This document shows positions 62,638 to 64,000 of a DNA stretch of 64,000 nt, in pieces. This DNA comes from JBGTGT01 sp051439375 (GTDB lineage Bacteria; Cyanobacteriota; Cyanobacteriia; Cyanobacteriales; Microcystaceae), in assembly GCA_051439375.1 (NCBI GenBank), contig JBFRWB010000087.1:1-64000 (forward strand), written 5' to 3'. The notes beneath the pieces are model-generated. The model ran no database searches. It saw nothing but the letters and a program-made list of their open reading frames with translations, and had not been told where the DNA came from. Both the position numbers and the translations under genes were made by a program. Each line of letters begins with the position of its first letter. The first letter of the stretch is position 1.

Positions 62638-64000
62638 CTGTTTCTCAAACGCAACAGAAATCTGTGCATGATTCTGACGTTCCTCAACCTGCACCTTGGA
62701 TGTCTTGGCGTAAAGCTTGGCCAGTCCTTTTATTAGCGTTGGCGATCACGACTGGCTTGTGGGTCATTCGCAAAGAAAGAGGACTACAATTCTTAGAATT
62801 AACCGCTTATGACCATCTTCATCGTTTAAGTTCCCGTGACACTTGGGATTCTCGGCTCTTAATTGTAGGAATTGAAGAAAAAGACCTCCAAATTCAGCAA
62901 GAGGGGGAATTATCGGATAAAGTTGTTGCTCAACTCCTAGAAACCCTTCAAGAAGAGAAACCTGCCGTTATCGGCTTAGATATTTTTCGCGATGTTCCCC
63001 ATCCACCGGGAGAGGCGGCTCTCGCACAGGCACTAAAAGCAGATAATATTATCGTTGCCAATCAATTATCTAGTGATAGCATTGAAGGGGTGTCACCACC
63101 GCCTAATATCCCCGATTCAAGAGTAGGTTTCGTCGATTTACTCATTGATCCTGATAATGTTGTCCGTCGCTATTTGCTGTATGGCCAATCTAGTGATGGA
63201 ATCATTCAGGTCTATTCCTTTGCCCTTCAAGTGAGTCGTCAGTACTTAAAACATAAAAAAGAAAGAGATAATTTAGAAGTTTTAGCCGATTCTTTGAAAT
63301 TTAATTCATTAACCTTACCCAAACTCTCTTCTAACGCAGGCGGCTACCAATTACCGCTATCAGAAGCCCTAGGATGGCAAGCCCTATTAAAGTATCAGTC
63401 CCCCCAACTTGCTCGCCAAATTAGTCTAGAACAAGCGTTAAACCGAGAATTTGAGCCTCAATGGATAAAAGATAAAGTTATCTTAATCGGTTACGTTGCC
63501 CCAAGTAAAAAAGATACCTTTCCCACCCCTTATAGTGCAGTTCAAATCAATAATTTTGAAATGCCCGGTGTCACGATTCATGGGGTGATGGTTAGTCAAC
63601 TCCTAAGAGGGGTGTTAGACGGAGAAAGAGCCCTTTGGTTTTGGCCACAATGGGGGGAATTTTTGTGGTTATTTGGGGGAGCATTAGTCGGTGGCCTATT
63701 AGTCTGCCGATTTAATCATCCAATTTCTCTAGGGCTGGCAATTATGGTTGGTATTGGGGGAATTTGGGGAACCTGTTTTATCCTGTTTCAATTTGGGGGA
63801 TGGATACCCTCTGTTCCTCCAATTTTAGGTCTAGTCCTCACAGGCGGCGTGGTCTTAGCCCGTAAGGCGATTTATCGCAGCTATCATGATTCTTTAACCG
63901 ATTTACCTAATCGCCGCTTATTTCTGCAAAAATTGCAAAAAATGAGCCTTCAGCAGTCAAAAACAGATGAGGAACGTCTTACCGTTTTGTTTCTTGACAT
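62638..64000 (+). CDS. CHASE2-domain diguanylate cyclase, C-terminus cut by window edge
   Basis: At least 454 codons from GTG 62638, which follows an in-frame stop and so is the first usable start. One N-terminal membrane helix (AWPVLLLALAITTGLWVI) precedes a large extracellular CHASE2 sensor domain (LLIVGIEEKDLQI, IGLDIFRDVP, DKVILIGYVAPSKKDTFPTP). Three helices follow (about 330-410), then the GGDEF start DSLTDLPNRRLFLQKLQKM. The active-site GGDEF signature lies beyond the right edge, so activity cannot be judged. It would link an external signal to cyclic di-GMP. Confidence 0.93.

Overview
The window is chromosomal DNA from a unicellular cyanobacterium, probably of the Cyanothece/Crocosphaera kind. 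This rests on frequent GCGATCGC/GCGATCG (HIP1-type) sites, heptameric short tandem repeats between genes, and lineage-typical genes: the tandem-BMC carboxysome protein CcmP, the DUF3038-DUF4335 pair, DUF4346, DUF928, a mini-lipoxygenase, a CHASE2 cyclase and a group I intron in a tRNA gene. The DNA is AT-rich and I see no complete insertion sequence, prophage or CRISPR array. The organism assignment is inference.

Layout. 1-6 kb: ATP-type PEP carboxykinase (cut by the left edge), an LptF/LptG permease, a gene-free stretch with two 303-bp direct-repeat copies, and a CocE-type hydrolase. 6-10.4 kb is accessory: hairpin repeats, a frameshifted pseudo-orthocaspase/nSTAND/pentapeptide-repeat protein full of short repeats, and an MNT antitoxin gene followed by an internally deleted HEPN toxin. 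10.4-14.7 kb: glcD, a glycerophosphodiesterase and ftsY. 14.7-18.2 kb: a PhyH dioxygenase, two glycan enzymes and moaC. 18.2-34.2 kb is mostly housekeeping: tRNA-Arg(ACG), an FHA-tagged class A PBP, ppc, tRNA-Arg(CCU) with a group I intron, an aspartic protease, yvcK, a CNNM-type protein, a LysM/M23 endopeptidase, a coiled-coil protein and serA.

34.3-49.5 kb is dominated by surface-polysaccharide genes: three tandem sulfotransferase paralogues, the DUF4335/DUF3038 pair, Maf, then a cluster with another sulfotransferase, a Wzx-type flippase, four methyltransferases, three glycosyltransferases and a Wzy/O-antigen-ligase-like protein. Together these look able to build, methylate, possibly sulfate, flip and polymerise an extracellular or O-antigen-type glycan. 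The sugar transferase and GT4 at 15.7-17.5 kb and the WecG/TagA enzyme at 60.7 kb may feed the same pathway.

49.6-64 kb: DUF4346, an ABC ATPase next to ccmP, an oxidative group (ABM monooxygenase, lipoxygenase, intradiol dioxygenase), KDPG aldolase overlapping type 2 IPP isomerase, a Rieske-containing carotenoid-desaturase-like flavoprotein, hypD, WecG, a DUF928 protein with 48-bp repeats, and a CHASE2-GGDEF protein cut by the right edge. Carbon-node genes recur through the window (pckA, ppc, yvcK, glcD, serA, eda, ccmP).

The most unusual items are the tRNA-Arg(CCU) group I intron, the frameshifted repeat-rich caspase-like/nSTAND gene, the toxin-less MNT antitoxin, the 303-bp repeats and an orphan intrinsic terminator upstream of hypD. 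I found no coherent, clearly undescribed multigene system.
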